DNA from: Xanthomonas sp. GPE 39
GTDB taxonomy: Bacteria > Pseudomonadota > Gammaproteobacteria > Xanthomonadales > Xanthomonadaceae
Direction: 5' to 3'
NCBI RefSeq assembly: GCF_000963005.1
Contig: NZ_JZHZ01000007.1
Location: 647,266 to 711,265, forward strand
Length of the DNA stretch: 64,000 nt
Within the stretch, counting starts at the first letter, position 1. The number at the start of each line of letters is the position of its first letter. Under the pieces are notes generated by a model. The model saw only the letters and a program-made list of their open reading frames with translations. It ran no database searches and was not told the DNA's origin. Positions 30,075-39,400 of the stretch are shown one piece after another. The position numbers and the translations under genes are program-made.

Positions 30075-30097
30075 GCCCGGCATGTCCGGGCTTTTTT
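30075..30097 (+). terminator. Rho-independent terminator of the ribosomal superoperon
   Basis: GCCCGG at 30075-30080, loop CATGT and CCGGGC at 30086-30091, followed by six T (30092-30097) and preceded by A-rich sequence. It lies 28 bp after the rplQ stop. Confidence 0.92.
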
Positions 30098-30232
30098 GTG
30101 TGTGTGCTTTCGTGTCTGGCCTAGCAGAAGGCGTTGTGAGTCGTCATGCCAGCTATTCCCACCGATGGATGGCGCATGGTAAGCGAGTGGATGGGGGATA
30201 ATGATCGAATCGTCGTTGCGAGTCCGATTCCA

Positions 30233-30745
30233 ATGAACCTGTTCCGTTGGCGTTTCCGTGCACAGTTTTTGCTCGGTTTCCTGGTCTGCGCCGCATTGCT
30301 TGGTTATGCGATTTTTGTGCAGTTGCAACTGGGCATCGAGCCGTGTCCGTTGTGCATCTTTCAACGGATTGCGTTTGCTGCGCTGGGCCTGTTGTTCCTG
30401 ATCGGTGCATTGCACGGACCGGTGCGCAGCGCAGGGCGCAAGGTCTACGGCGTGCTGGCATTCCTGGCGGCGGGCGTAGGGGCGGGCATCGCCGCTAAAC
30501 ATGTCTACGTGCAGGTATTTCCCGATCCGATGGCATCGTGTGGCGCGCCGCTGAGCTTTCTGCGGCAGACGCTGGGGCCGTTCGAGGTGATGCGTCGGGT
30601 GCTGACCGGCACTGGTGATTGCGGCAAGATCGATTGGCGCTTCCTGGGCCTGTCGATGCCGATGTGGTGCCTGATCTGTTTTGTGTTGTTGGGTGTGTTC
30701 GCGTTGTATGCAGGTTTCAAGACCAGGCGGCGCTCGCTGCATTGA
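30233..30745 (+). CDS. dsbB: Disulfide bond formation protein DsbB
   Basis: A 170-aa inner-membrane protein with four hydrophobic segments. The first redox pair is Cys38-Pro-Leu-Cys41 and the second pair is Cys103 and Cys130 in the second periplasmic loop. DsbB reoxidises DsbA and passes electrons to quinone. The start MNLFRWRFRAQFLLGF at 30233 gives normal length and topology; upstream in-frame codons add an unrelated stretch. Length matches E. coli DsbB (176 aa). Confidence 0.95.
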   Translation: MNLFRWRFRAQFLLGFLVCAALLGYAIFVQLQLGIEPCPLCIFQRIAFAALGLLFLIGALHGPVRSAGRKVYGVLAFLAAGVGAGIAAKHVYVQVFPDPMASCGAPLSFLRQTLGPFEVMRRVLTGTGDCGKIDWRFLGLSMPMWCLICFVLLGVFALYAGFKTRRRSLH

Positions 30746-30991
30746 GAGTCTGCAGGTGGGGCATTGAGCGTGCGCAGTAGTCGCTGTCGCGATGTCCGTT
30801 GATGTCGCATCGGTGGCGTCGGCCGCCCGGCAGTCGCTGACGATCACGATTCCGATCCATCGTCTGCAGGCCAGGAGCAAATTGTGCTCCCGGCGCTGCA
30901 GCGGCACGTTCCTGGATGTGCCTGATGCCTTTTCTCCGTCTTCCCGCCAGGCCGGCCCGACTCGGGGCGGCCTGGTAGGTCTGCGGCCTGT

Positions 30992-33115
30992 TTAGAAATC
31001 CTGCTGCAGGCTCAGGTAGACGCCACGGCGCGGTGCCCATTGCGGTGCGAAGACGCCGATGCCGCCGCCGTCGCGTAGCTGATAGTGGCGGTCGAGCACG
31101 TTGAGTACGGCCAACTGCGCATGCAGCGGATGGCTGCTGCCAAGGCCGAAGTCGTGCCCGGCGCTGAGGTTCAGTTGGAAGTACGACGCGATCGCGCCGC
31201 CGTTGGGTACGCCGTTGGCGTCGGTGCGCAAGCCAGTGCCGAACAGGTAGTTCGCGCCGATCCGGCTATCGTCGGCCAGGGCATAGGTGATGCCGCCGGA
31301 AGACGTCAGCTTCTGGTCGTGATCGAGGTGGATCCAGTGGTCGTACACATAGGCCAGCGCATCCGGATCGAAGTTGTACAGGCTGGTCATCACCCGCTTG
31401 CCCATCGCCTTGCTGTAGGCCGCGTTGAAGTAGGCGTTGACCGGGCCATTGCTGTAGTCGGCGCTGAATTCGGCGCCGCGGATACGGCCGTAGCGGTAGT
31501 TGAAGGTGGAATAGACGTAGGCGGCACCGAACTGGCCTTCGTCCTGCAAGCGATCGGCCTTGCGGTAGTAGGTGTCCAGGCCCAGGGTGAGGTGGTCGCC
31601 AACGGCCTGCGAGATTCCCAGGTCGTAGTAGTGGCTGCGTTCGCTCAGGGGCGTGGTCGGGCCGCCTGCGGCCGATTGCTGATTGGTGGTGCCGTCGTAC
31701 AAGGCGATGTCGCTGGTGGAGATCAGCTCGCTGGCTGGCGGGGTGAAGTAGCGCGCATAGCCGGCATGCAGGGTGGTGCTGTCGCTGGCATGCCAGACTA
31801 CGCCAAGGCGCGGGCTGAGCTGGCCCTCGGTGATGCCGAAGGCTTTGTAACGATCACCGCGCACGCCGTAGTTGATGGTCCAGGCATCGCTGGGCTGCCA
31901 CTCGTCCTGCAGGTAGACCGCATAGGTGCTGGCGTGGAAGCGGCTGGCATCGGGAATGAACAGCGGCACATCGCTGCTCTGGCTGCCGTCGTCGTTGGCC
32001 GGGAAAACGTAAGCGTTATTGCTGGCGATGGCATGTTCGAAATTGCCGTACACGCCATAGCGCAGGGTGTGCGATCCGCCCCACGGGGTGGAAAAATCGG
32101 CTTGCACAGTGTTGGCGCGGTTGCTGCGCTGGACCTGCGAGGCGACACCGTTGAAGATCAGGTCGCCTGCGATGTCGGGAGAGAACGCGACGCTGCTGTA
32201 GCGTTGACCGGCCGACAACTGATAGTTGGTGGTGCCTAGCTCGCCTTGTAGTACCAAATTGCCGAAGCGGGTGTTCTCGCGTTGGTTTTCGTTGAGCTGC
32301 GAGGAGTCGAAGCTGCTGTTGCCCAGATAGGTGAAGGCAGGCGTCTGTCCCGGGTTATTGGGGATTTGAAAGCGGTTGTTGGCGTAGCCGACCATCAAGC
32401 TGAGTCGGGTGTTTTCGTTGATCAGGTAGCCGAGATCGGCGAAGGCTTTGCCCTGGTGGGTTTTGTCGTGGTACGGATTACTGCTATCGGTCGGGTTTTC
32501 CAGGCCGATGCGGTTTTGCAGGTAGTTGCCGCTGCCGAACCAACTGAGCCGACCTTCGCTGCCCCACCAGGAGGCATTGGGGTTGAGTGTGCCGTAAGAG
32601 CCTGCGGTGATGCCGACGCTGCCGCCGTTACCCAGTTCAACGCCGTTTTTCGTGGTGATGTCGATGACCGCAGCGGTGCGGTCGCCGAACTGCGCCGGCA
32701 GCGCGCCGTCGAGTAGGCGGATATTCTTGATCGTGCGCGGGTCCAGACTCTGGCCGAAGCCGGAGATGGATTCGGGAATCATCACGCCATTGATGCGGTA
32801 TTGCAGATTGGCGTGGTCGCCGCGCACGTGGATGCCGCCATAGGAGTCCTGGACCACGCCCGGCGCCTGCAGTAGCACCTGGTTGAGCGGCGTGGAGGCG
32901 CCCAACGGCAGGCGGTCGATATCCTCGGCGGTGATCGCGTATTGGCTGCTGCCGATGTCCGGCGATAGCGCGTTGCGCGCGGCTTCGAGTTTGGCGGTGA
33001 CCGTGACTGGGTCCAGGTCGACAGCCGTGTTGGTGGAGGCGTCGGCAGCGAGGGTGAGTCCCGGGGTAGCCAGCAGGACCAGGGCAATAGCAGTGGTGAG
33101 AGTGCGGGGTGTCAT
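30992..33115 (-). CDS. TonB-dependent outer-membrane receptor, probably zinc-regulated
   Basis: A 707-aa receptor. From the ATG at 33115 the signal peptide is MTPRTLTTAIALVLLATPG with cleavage after LAADA-like sequence. The plug domain covers about residues 45-165 (QVLLQAPGVVQDSYGGIHVR, ITTKNGVELGNGG). The beta-barrel ends in YLSLQQDF, with the C-terminal Phe needed for BAM insertion. A longer frame opens at 33163, but that would put a Zur-box-like palindrome (33147-33163) in the coding sequence and push the signal peptide inside, so 33115 is preferred. Extracellular loops contain Asp/His clusters such as YDHWIHLDHDQ. With the operator this suggests a ZnuD-like zinc receptor, but the ligand is not proven. 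Confidence 0.9.
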   Translation of the reverse strand: MTPRTLTTAIALVLLATPGLTLAADASTNTAVDLDPVTVTAKLEAARNALSPDIGSSQYAITAEDIDRLPLGASTPLNQVLLQAPGVVQDSYGGIHVRGDHANLQYRINGVMIPESISGFGQSLDPRTIKNIRLLDGALPAQFGDRTAAVIDITTKNGVELGNGGSVGITAGSYGTLNPNASWWGSEGRLSWFGSGNYLQNRIGLENPTDSSNPYHDKTHQGKAFADLGYLINENTRLSLMVGYANNRFQIPNNPGQTPAFTYLGNSSFDSSQLNENQRENTRFGNLVLQGELGTTNYQLSAGQRYSSVAFSPDIAGDLIFNGVASQVQRSNRANTVQADFSTPWGGSHTLRYGVYGNFEHAIASNNAYVFPANDDGSQSSDVPLFIPDASRFHASTYAVYLQDEWQPSDAWTINYGVRGDRYKAFGITEGQLSPRLGVVWHASDSTTLHAGYARYFTPPASELISTSDIALYDGTTNQQSAAGGPTTPLSERSHYYDLGISQAVGDHLTLGLDTYYRKADRLQDEGQFGAAYVYSTFNYRYGRIRGAEFSADYSNGPVNAYFNAAYSKAMGKRVMTSLYNFDPDALAYVYDHWIHLDHDQKLTSSGGITYALADDSRIGANYLFGTGLRTDANGVPNGGAIASYFQLNLSAGHDFGLGSSHPLHAQLAVLNVLDRHYQLRDGGGIGVFAPQWAPRRGVYLSLQQDF

Positions 33116-33146
33116 GACAAGGCGAGCCAGAGAGAAAGTAAAAGGG

Positions 33147-33163
33147 ATGTTACTAGATAACAT
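33147..33163 (-). promoter_or_regulatory. Zur-box-like palindrome upstream of TonB-dependent receptor
   Basis: ATGTTACTAGATAACAT is a 17-bp palindrome with perfect outer half-sites ATGTTA/TAACAT. Zur operators in gammaproteobacteria follow ATGTTATANTATAACAT, so both arms match and only the centre differs. It is 31 bp upstream of the preferred start codon, a typical operator distance. No other copy was noticed in the window. Confidence 0.55.
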
Positions 33164-33325
33164 TCAATGTTCGGGGCGCCGTTCGCGTCAGTCGGAAGTC
33201 ATGGCGGTGAAGATTGCGTTACTCGCCATTCAGATCAGTGCCGATTTCGTCGTGTTCCGGCGCGTGTCGCGCTATGCGTCGCGCTCTGGCTCTGCGAACA
33301 TCGCAAGCTTCCAAGGAGACCTTTC

Positions 33326-34723
33326 ATGACGCTGTCCGCCTCCGTCCCTTTTTCCGAATCCGCCACATCGTCTTGGTCGCCCGCGAGTTGGCGTGGCAAA
33401 CCTGCGCTGCAGATGCCGGTGTATCCGGATCAGCAGGCACTGGAACAGACGCTTGGGGAGCTGCGCGAATTGCCGCCGCTAGTGACCTCGTGGGAGATCT
33501 TTGCGTTGAAAAAACAGTTGGCCGAGGCGCAGGAAGGTAAGCGCTTCCTACTGCAGGGCGGCGATTGCGCGGAGAACTTCAGCGACTGTGCCTCCAGCAC
33601 CATCTCCAATCGGCTCAAGGTGCTGCTGCAGATGAGTCTGGTGTTGGTACATGGTCTGCGCCTGCCGGTGGTGCGCGTCGGTCGTTACGCTGGCCAGTAT
33701 GCCAAGCCACGTTCGGCCGACATGGAGACCCGCGATGGCGTGAGCCTGCCCAGCTATCGTGGTGATGTGGTCAATGCGCCGGAATTCACCGCGCAGGCGC
33801 GCGTACCGGACCCGCGACGCATGATCACCGCGCATTCCCGCTCGGCGATGACGATGAACTTCGTGCGTGCGCTGATCGATGGCGGTTTCGCCGATCTGCA
33901 CCATCCCGAGTACTGGAATCTGAATTGGGTGGGTTACTCGCCGCTGGCCGACGACTACCAAAAGATGGTGGCATCGATTGGCGATGCGGTGCGCTTCATG
34001 GAAACGCTGTCGGGCGCGCAGCTATACAACCTCAATCGGGTCGATTTTTACACCTCGCACGAGGCGTTGCTGCTGCCCTACGAAGAGGCGTTGACCCGCG
34101 AAGTGCCGCGGCAGTGGGGCTGGTTCAATCAGAGTACGCATTATCCCTGGATTGGTATGCGCACTGCGGCGCTGGATGGCGCGCATGTGGAATATTTTCG
34201 TGGCATCCGCAATCCGATTGCGATCAAGGTTGGGCCATCGGCGCAGCCGGATCAGTTGCTGCGCCTGATCGACGTGCTCAACCCGGAGGACGAGCCGGGC
34301 CGGCTGACCTTCATCCATCGTATGGGGGCAACGCAGATCGCCGAGAAGTTGCCGCCGCTGTTGGAGGCCGTCCGTCGCGATGGCCGCCGCGTGTTGTGGG
34401 TGTGCGATGCGATGCACGGCAATACCGAGAGTACCAGTAACGGTTACAAGACCCGGCGCTACCAGAACGTGCTGGACGAGGTGGAGCAGTCGTTCGACAT
34501 CCATGCCGCGACGGGAACCCGTCTGGGAGGCGTGCATCTGGAATTGACCGGCGAAGATGTCACCGAGTGCATCGGCGGTGCCCGCGAACTGACCGAGCGT
34601 GACCTGGAACGCGCATATCGCTCCAGCGTGGATCCACGTCTGAACTACGAGCAGTCGCTGGAGATCGCGCTGGCGATCGTGCGCAAGCAGAACGGGCGCG
34701 GTTCACCGTCGCTGTCGGTCTGA
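33326..34723 (+). CDS. Class II 3-deoxy-D-arabino-heptulosonate-7-phosphate synthase
   Basis: A 465-aa enzyme of the plant-type (class II, AroA-II) family, first step of the shikimate pathway (PEP plus erythrose-4-phosphate). Conserved blocks are FLLQGGDCAENF, RVGRYAGQYAKPRS, RLTFIHRMGA, CDAMHGNTESTSNGYKTR and GGVHLELTGEDVTECIGG, which include metal-binding Cys, His, Glu and Asp residues. The start at 33326 has AAGGAGAC 6 bp upstream. It is divergent from the receptor gene, with a 210-bp shared intergenic region. Confidence 0.95.
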   Translation: MTLSASVPFSESATSSWSPASWRGKPALQMPVYPDQQALEQTLGELRELPPLVTSWEIFALKKQLAEAQEGKRFLLQGGDCAENFSDCASSTISNRLKVLLQMSLVLVHGLRLPVVRVGRYAGQYAKPRSADMETRDGVSLPSYRGDVVNAPEFTAQARVPDPRRMITAHSRSAMTMNFVRALIDGGFADLHHPEYWNLNWVGYSPLADDYQKMVASIGDAVRFMETLSGAQLYNLNRVDFYTSHEALLLPYEEALTREVPRQWGWFNQSTHYPWIGMRTAALDGAHVEYFRGIRNPIAIKVGPSAQPDQLLRLIDVLNPEDEPGRLTFIHRMGATQIAEKLPPLLEAVRRDGRRVLWVCDAMHGNTESTSNGYKTRRYQNVLDEVEQSFDIHAATGTRLGGVHLELTGEDVTECIGGARELTERDLERAYRSSVDPRLNYEQSLEIALAIVRKQNGRGSPSLSV

Positions 34724-34998
34724 CTATCGCTGTGGCATTGCGGAGAAAGGAGCGCCGCATAACGTCTGCGTTTCGATCTGGTTCCGTTGGCGGGCCGATA
34801 CATGACAGATCCGCGTAGCGCTGATCCTGGGCTCCTCGCCTGGTGGTTCTCGCGGTGCATTGCCGGAGACATGCACAGGCACGACGGATTGCGGTGCCCA
34901 GACTCTCGGGAGTTCACGGGCACTTGCAAGAAGGCTGATTGGGGACACTTGGCGCGTTTCGTGTGTAAATGAAGACGGCGCCAGCACTGCGTTTGCAG

Positions 34999-35481
34999 TC
35001 AGGTGATGGAGCGTCGTCGCCGTCGCACTAGGTCGCGTGCCAGGATGCCGACCACGGCGAGGTTGATGGCCAGCACGGCCCACGAGGCCCAGCCGGGATG
35101 CCGCACGATCGCGTAGACGTCGAACGGCAGGTAGATGGCGGCGGAGATGCAGCCCAGCAAGGAGGCCCATGCCTTGGCGCGCCATAGACCCCAGGCTTCG
35201 ATGATATGCAGTGCGCCGTAGGCGAGCATGCCGGCGGCAGCCAGATGCACCGCGCCGGGGCTAATCATGTTCAACAGCGATGGCAGTGCGCCGTGATCCG
35301 GATCTAGGCTGAAGCGGACGATCAGCCTGTCCACCCCCGCGCGCAGCGGAAGTGGACCCAGTAGTTCCAGGCCCGTGGCCGCCAGCACCGCGAGCAGACC
35401 TTTACCGGCCTCCAGCAGTGCGATCACGTGCAGGCCCGGGTGCGCGTGTGGATCCGGGTTGTACGCTTTTTTGGCGGCCAT
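34999..35481 (-). CDS. DUF2127 family membrane protein
   Basis: A 160-aa protein with four hydrophobic helices (about residues 18-40, 70-95, 103-122 and 128-147) and a basic C-terminus RRRRRS. The pattern HVIALLEAGKGLLAVLAATG and YGALHIIEAWGLWRAKAWA is that of DUF2127. Function unknown. It starts 12 bp after the typA stop, so it is probably co-transcribed with it. The 275-bp region to its left holds no supported gene. Confidence 0.85.
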   Translation of the reverse strand: MAAKKAYNPDPHAHPGLHVIALLEAGKGLLAVLAATGLELLGPLPLRAGVDRLIVRFSLDPDHGALPSLLNMISPGAVHLAAAGMLAYGALHIIEAWGLWRAKAWASLLGCISAAIYLPFDVYAIVRHPGWASWAVLAINLAVVGILARDLVRRRRRSIT

Positions 35482-35493
35482 GGGGTGGGGCGA

Positions 35494-37323
35494 TCAGCCA
35501 GCGCGACCGGCGCGCTTGCGCTCGTTCTCGGTCAGGTGCTTCTTGCGCAGGCGGATCTCCTTCGGCGTGACTTCGACCAGTTCGTCGTCCTCGATGAAGT
35601 CCAGCGCCTGTTCCAGCGTGTACTTGATCGCCGGCGTCAGTTTGATCGCGTCGTCCTTGCCCGAGGCGCGCATGTTGGTCAGCGGTTTGGTCTTGATTGC
35701 GTTGACCGTCAGGTCGTTGTCCTTGGAGTGGATGCCGACCAACTGGCCTTCGTACACGTTGTCGCCTTCAGCAGCGAACAGGCGGCCGCGTTCTTCCAGC
35801 GGTCCCAGCGCGTAGGCGGGCGTGGCGCCGGGGGCGTTGGCGATCATCACGCCGTTCTGGCGCTTGGCGATCGCGCCCTGTTCCTTCGGGCCGTAATGGT
35901 CAAACACGTGGAACAACAGGCCCGAGCCCTGGGTCAGGGTGCGGAACTCGTTCTGGAAGCCGATCAAGCCGCGCGCTGGAATCATGTAATCCAGGCGCAC
36001 GCGGCCCTTGCCGTCTGGCTCCATGTTCTTCAGCTGACCCTTGCGGATACCCAGCTTCTCCATCACGCCACCTTGGTGCTGCTCTTCGATGTCGACCACC
36101 AACTGTTCGACCGGCTCCATCAGCTTGCCATCGATTTCCTTGATGATTACTTCCGGGCGCGACACGGCCAGTTCGAAGCCTTCGCGGCGCATGTTCTCGA
36201 TCAGCACCGACAGATGCAGTTCGCCGCGGCCGGACACCAAGAATTTATCGGCGTCTTCGAGCTGTTGCACTTTCAGCGCCACGTTGTGCACGGTTTCGCG
36301 TTCCAGACGATCCTTGAGTTGGCGGCTGGTCAGGAACTTGCCCCCAGACAGATCCTTATTGCCGGCGAATGGCGAATTGTTGACCTGGAAGGTCATCGAG
36401 ATGGTCGGTTCGTCCACGGTCAGCGGCGGCAGCGCTTCAGGGGTATCGAGCGCGCACACGGTGTCGGAGATGGTCAGCTCCTGAATGCCAGAGATGGCGA
36501 CGATGTCGCCGGCTTGCGCGCTGTCTTGCTCGATGCGCTCCAGGCCCAGGAAACCCAACACTTGCAGCACCTTGCCTTGGCGCTTCTTGCCTTCGCGGTC
36601 GATCACCGACACCGGCATGTTTTTCTTCAGTACGCCGCGCTGGATGCGGCCGATGCCGATCACGCCGACGAAATTGTTGTAGTCCAACTGGCTGATGCGC
36701 ATCTGGAAAGGACCGTCCGGATCCACTTCCGGCTTCGGCGCATGGCGCATGATCGCTTCGTACAGCGGGGTCATGTCGCCGTCGCGCACGGAGTCTTCCA
36801 GGCCGGCGTAACCGTTCAGCGCCGAGGTGTAGACGATGGGGAAGTCCAACTGCTCGTTGGTCGCGCCGAGCTTGTCGAACAGGTCGAACACCTGATCGAT
36901 CACCCAGTCCGGACGCGCGCCGGGGCGGTCGATCTTGTTGACCACCACGATCGGCTTGAAGCCCATCGCGAATGCCTTCTGCGTCACGAAGCGGGTCTGT
37001 GGCATCGGCCCGTCCATCGCATCGACCAGGATCAGCACCGTGTCCACCATCGACAGTACGCGCTCCACTTCGCCGCCGAAGTCGGCGTGTCCGGGAGTGT
37101 CGACGATGTTGATGCGGTTCTCGCGCCAGGTGATGGCGGTGTTCTTGGCCAGGATGGTGATGCCGCGTTCCTTTTCCTGGTCGTTGCTGTCCATCACCCG
37201 CTCGGCTAGCACCGTGCGCTCGGACAGGGTGCCGGACTGCTTCAGCAGGCAGTCGACGAGGGTGGTCTTGCCATGGTCGACGTGGGCGACGATGGCGATA
37301 TTGCGGAGATTTTCGATGGACAT
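35494..37323 (-). CDS. typA: Ribosome-associated GTPase TypA/BipA
   Basis: A 609-aa translational GTPase. G1 is [13 protein letters not shown]3 is [12 protein letters not shown] and G4 is NKIDRPGA. Domains II, III and V of the EF-G type and the BipA-specific C-terminal domain follow. It assists 50S assembly under stress and low temperature and affects virulence traits in several bacteria. It is full length, with DUF2127 12 bp downstream. Confidence 0.98.
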   Translation of the reverse strand: MSIENLRNIAIVAHVDHGKTTLVDCLLKQSGTLSERTVLAERVMDSNDQEKERGITILAKNTAITWRENRINIVDTPGHADFGGEVERVLSMVDTVLILVDAMDGPMPQTRFVTQKAFAMGFKPIVVVNKIDRPGARPDWVIDQVFDLFDKLGATNEQLDFPIVYTSALNGYAGLEDSVRDGDMTPLYEAIMRHAPKPEVDPDGPFQMRISQLDYNNFVGVIGIGRIQRGVLKKNMPVSVIDREGKKRQGKVLQVLGFLGLERIEQDSAQAGDIVAISGIQELTISDTVCALDTPEALPPLTVDEPTISMTFQVNNSPFAGNKDLSGGKFLTSRQLKDRLERETVHNVALKVQQLEDADKFLVSGRGELHLSVLIENMRREGFELAVSRPEVIIKEIDGKLMEPVEQLVVDIEEQHQGGVMEKLGIRKGQLKNMEPDGKGRVRLDYMIPARGLIGFQNEFRTLTQGSGLLFHVFDHYGPKEQGAIAKRQNGVMIANAPGATPAYALGPLEERGRLFAAEGDNVYEGQLVGIHSKDNDLTVNAIKTKPLTNMRASGKDDAIKLTPAIKYTLEQALDFIEDDELVEVTPKEIRLRKKHLTENERKRAGRAG

Positions 37324-37524
37324 GCGAAAGGGGGCCAGCCGGCGCCAGGAATGAAGAGAGTAAGCTCGCTAGTATACCTGCATCTGGTCGTGGCTGCCGG
37401 TATGTTGCGGCGGTGGCCGAGCGAGTGCGTTCGTGCGGTGATCGTCGAGCTGGGGCAGAGCCCGAACGGACTGGCGTGTATCCTATGCCTCCTTCATGAC
37501 GCCCCCGTTTCCTAGAGGAACCCC

Positions 37525-38019
37525 ATGTCTCTGATTGCCCATTTCGACACCGCCCGCGGCACGATTAAGATCGAGTTGTATCCCGACAAGGCGCCGCTGA
37601 CCGTGGCCAACTTCGTCAACCTGGCCAAGCGCGGCTTCTACAACGGGCTGAGTTTCCATCGCGTAATCGCCGACTTCATGATCCAGGGCGGTTGCCCGGA
37701 AGGTTCCGGTCGCGGCGGCCCGGGCTACCGTTTCGAGGACGAGACCGACAACGGTGTGCGCCACGAGCGCGGCGTGTTGTCGATGGCCAACGCTGGCCCC
37801 AGCACCAATGGTAGCCAGTTCTTCATTACCCACGTCGCCACGCCGTGGCTGGATGGCAGGCACACCGTGTTCGGCAAGGTGATCGAGGGTCTAGAGGTCG
37901 TGGACAGCGTCGCTCAGGGTGACGCGATCAACACGATTACCATCGAAGGCGATGCCGAGGCTGTGCTGGCGGCCAAGGCCGACCGTGTCGCCGAGTGGAA
38001 CCGTCTGCTCAGCGCTTGA
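37525..38019 (+). CDS. ppiB: Cyclophilin-type peptidyl-prolyl isomerase, cytosolic
   Basis: A 164-aa protein without a signal peptide. FHRVIADFMIQGG holds the catalytic Arg/Phe core, and GVLSMANAGPSTNGSQFFIT is the cyclophilin signature. It catalyses cis-trans isomerisation of Xaa-Pro bonds. AGAGGAACC precedes the ATG. Length equals E. coli PpiB. Confidence 0.96.
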   Translation: MSLIAHFDTARGTIKIELYPDKAPLTVANFVNLAKRGFYNGLSFHRVIADFMIQGGCPEGSGRGGPGYRFEDETDNGVRHERGVLSMANAGPSTNGSQFFITHVATPWLDGRHTVFGKVIEGLEVVDSVAQGDAINTITIEGDAEAVLAAKADRVAEWNRLLSA

Positions 38020-38117
38020 TCCTTGCGGGCCGCGCGGCTAGCCCAGTGGCCGGTCGCGTCGGGCCTGCGTGTTACGCATGCGCCCGGTCGCCGCGTCGTC
38101 GCTGTGCCAGATAGTGA

Positions 38118-39245
<1,128 letters not shown>

Positions 39246-39400
39246 TCGTTGTCGCGATGGTGAGGTCACGGAACGCCGGGCATTGCCCGGCGTTTCGCAT
39301 TTTGAGACAGCGTGCACCGGACGCGTATGCCGTTGGTACGTGTCGCGGTCGCGAGGCGATGTGCTACGTTGCCAGCGCCATTTTTGAGGGGTATCGGATC

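Noticed and set aside
35428-37209. A 593-codon open frame antisense to typA
   Set aside because: His/Ala/Val/Leu-biased shadow of a highly conserved GTPase gene.
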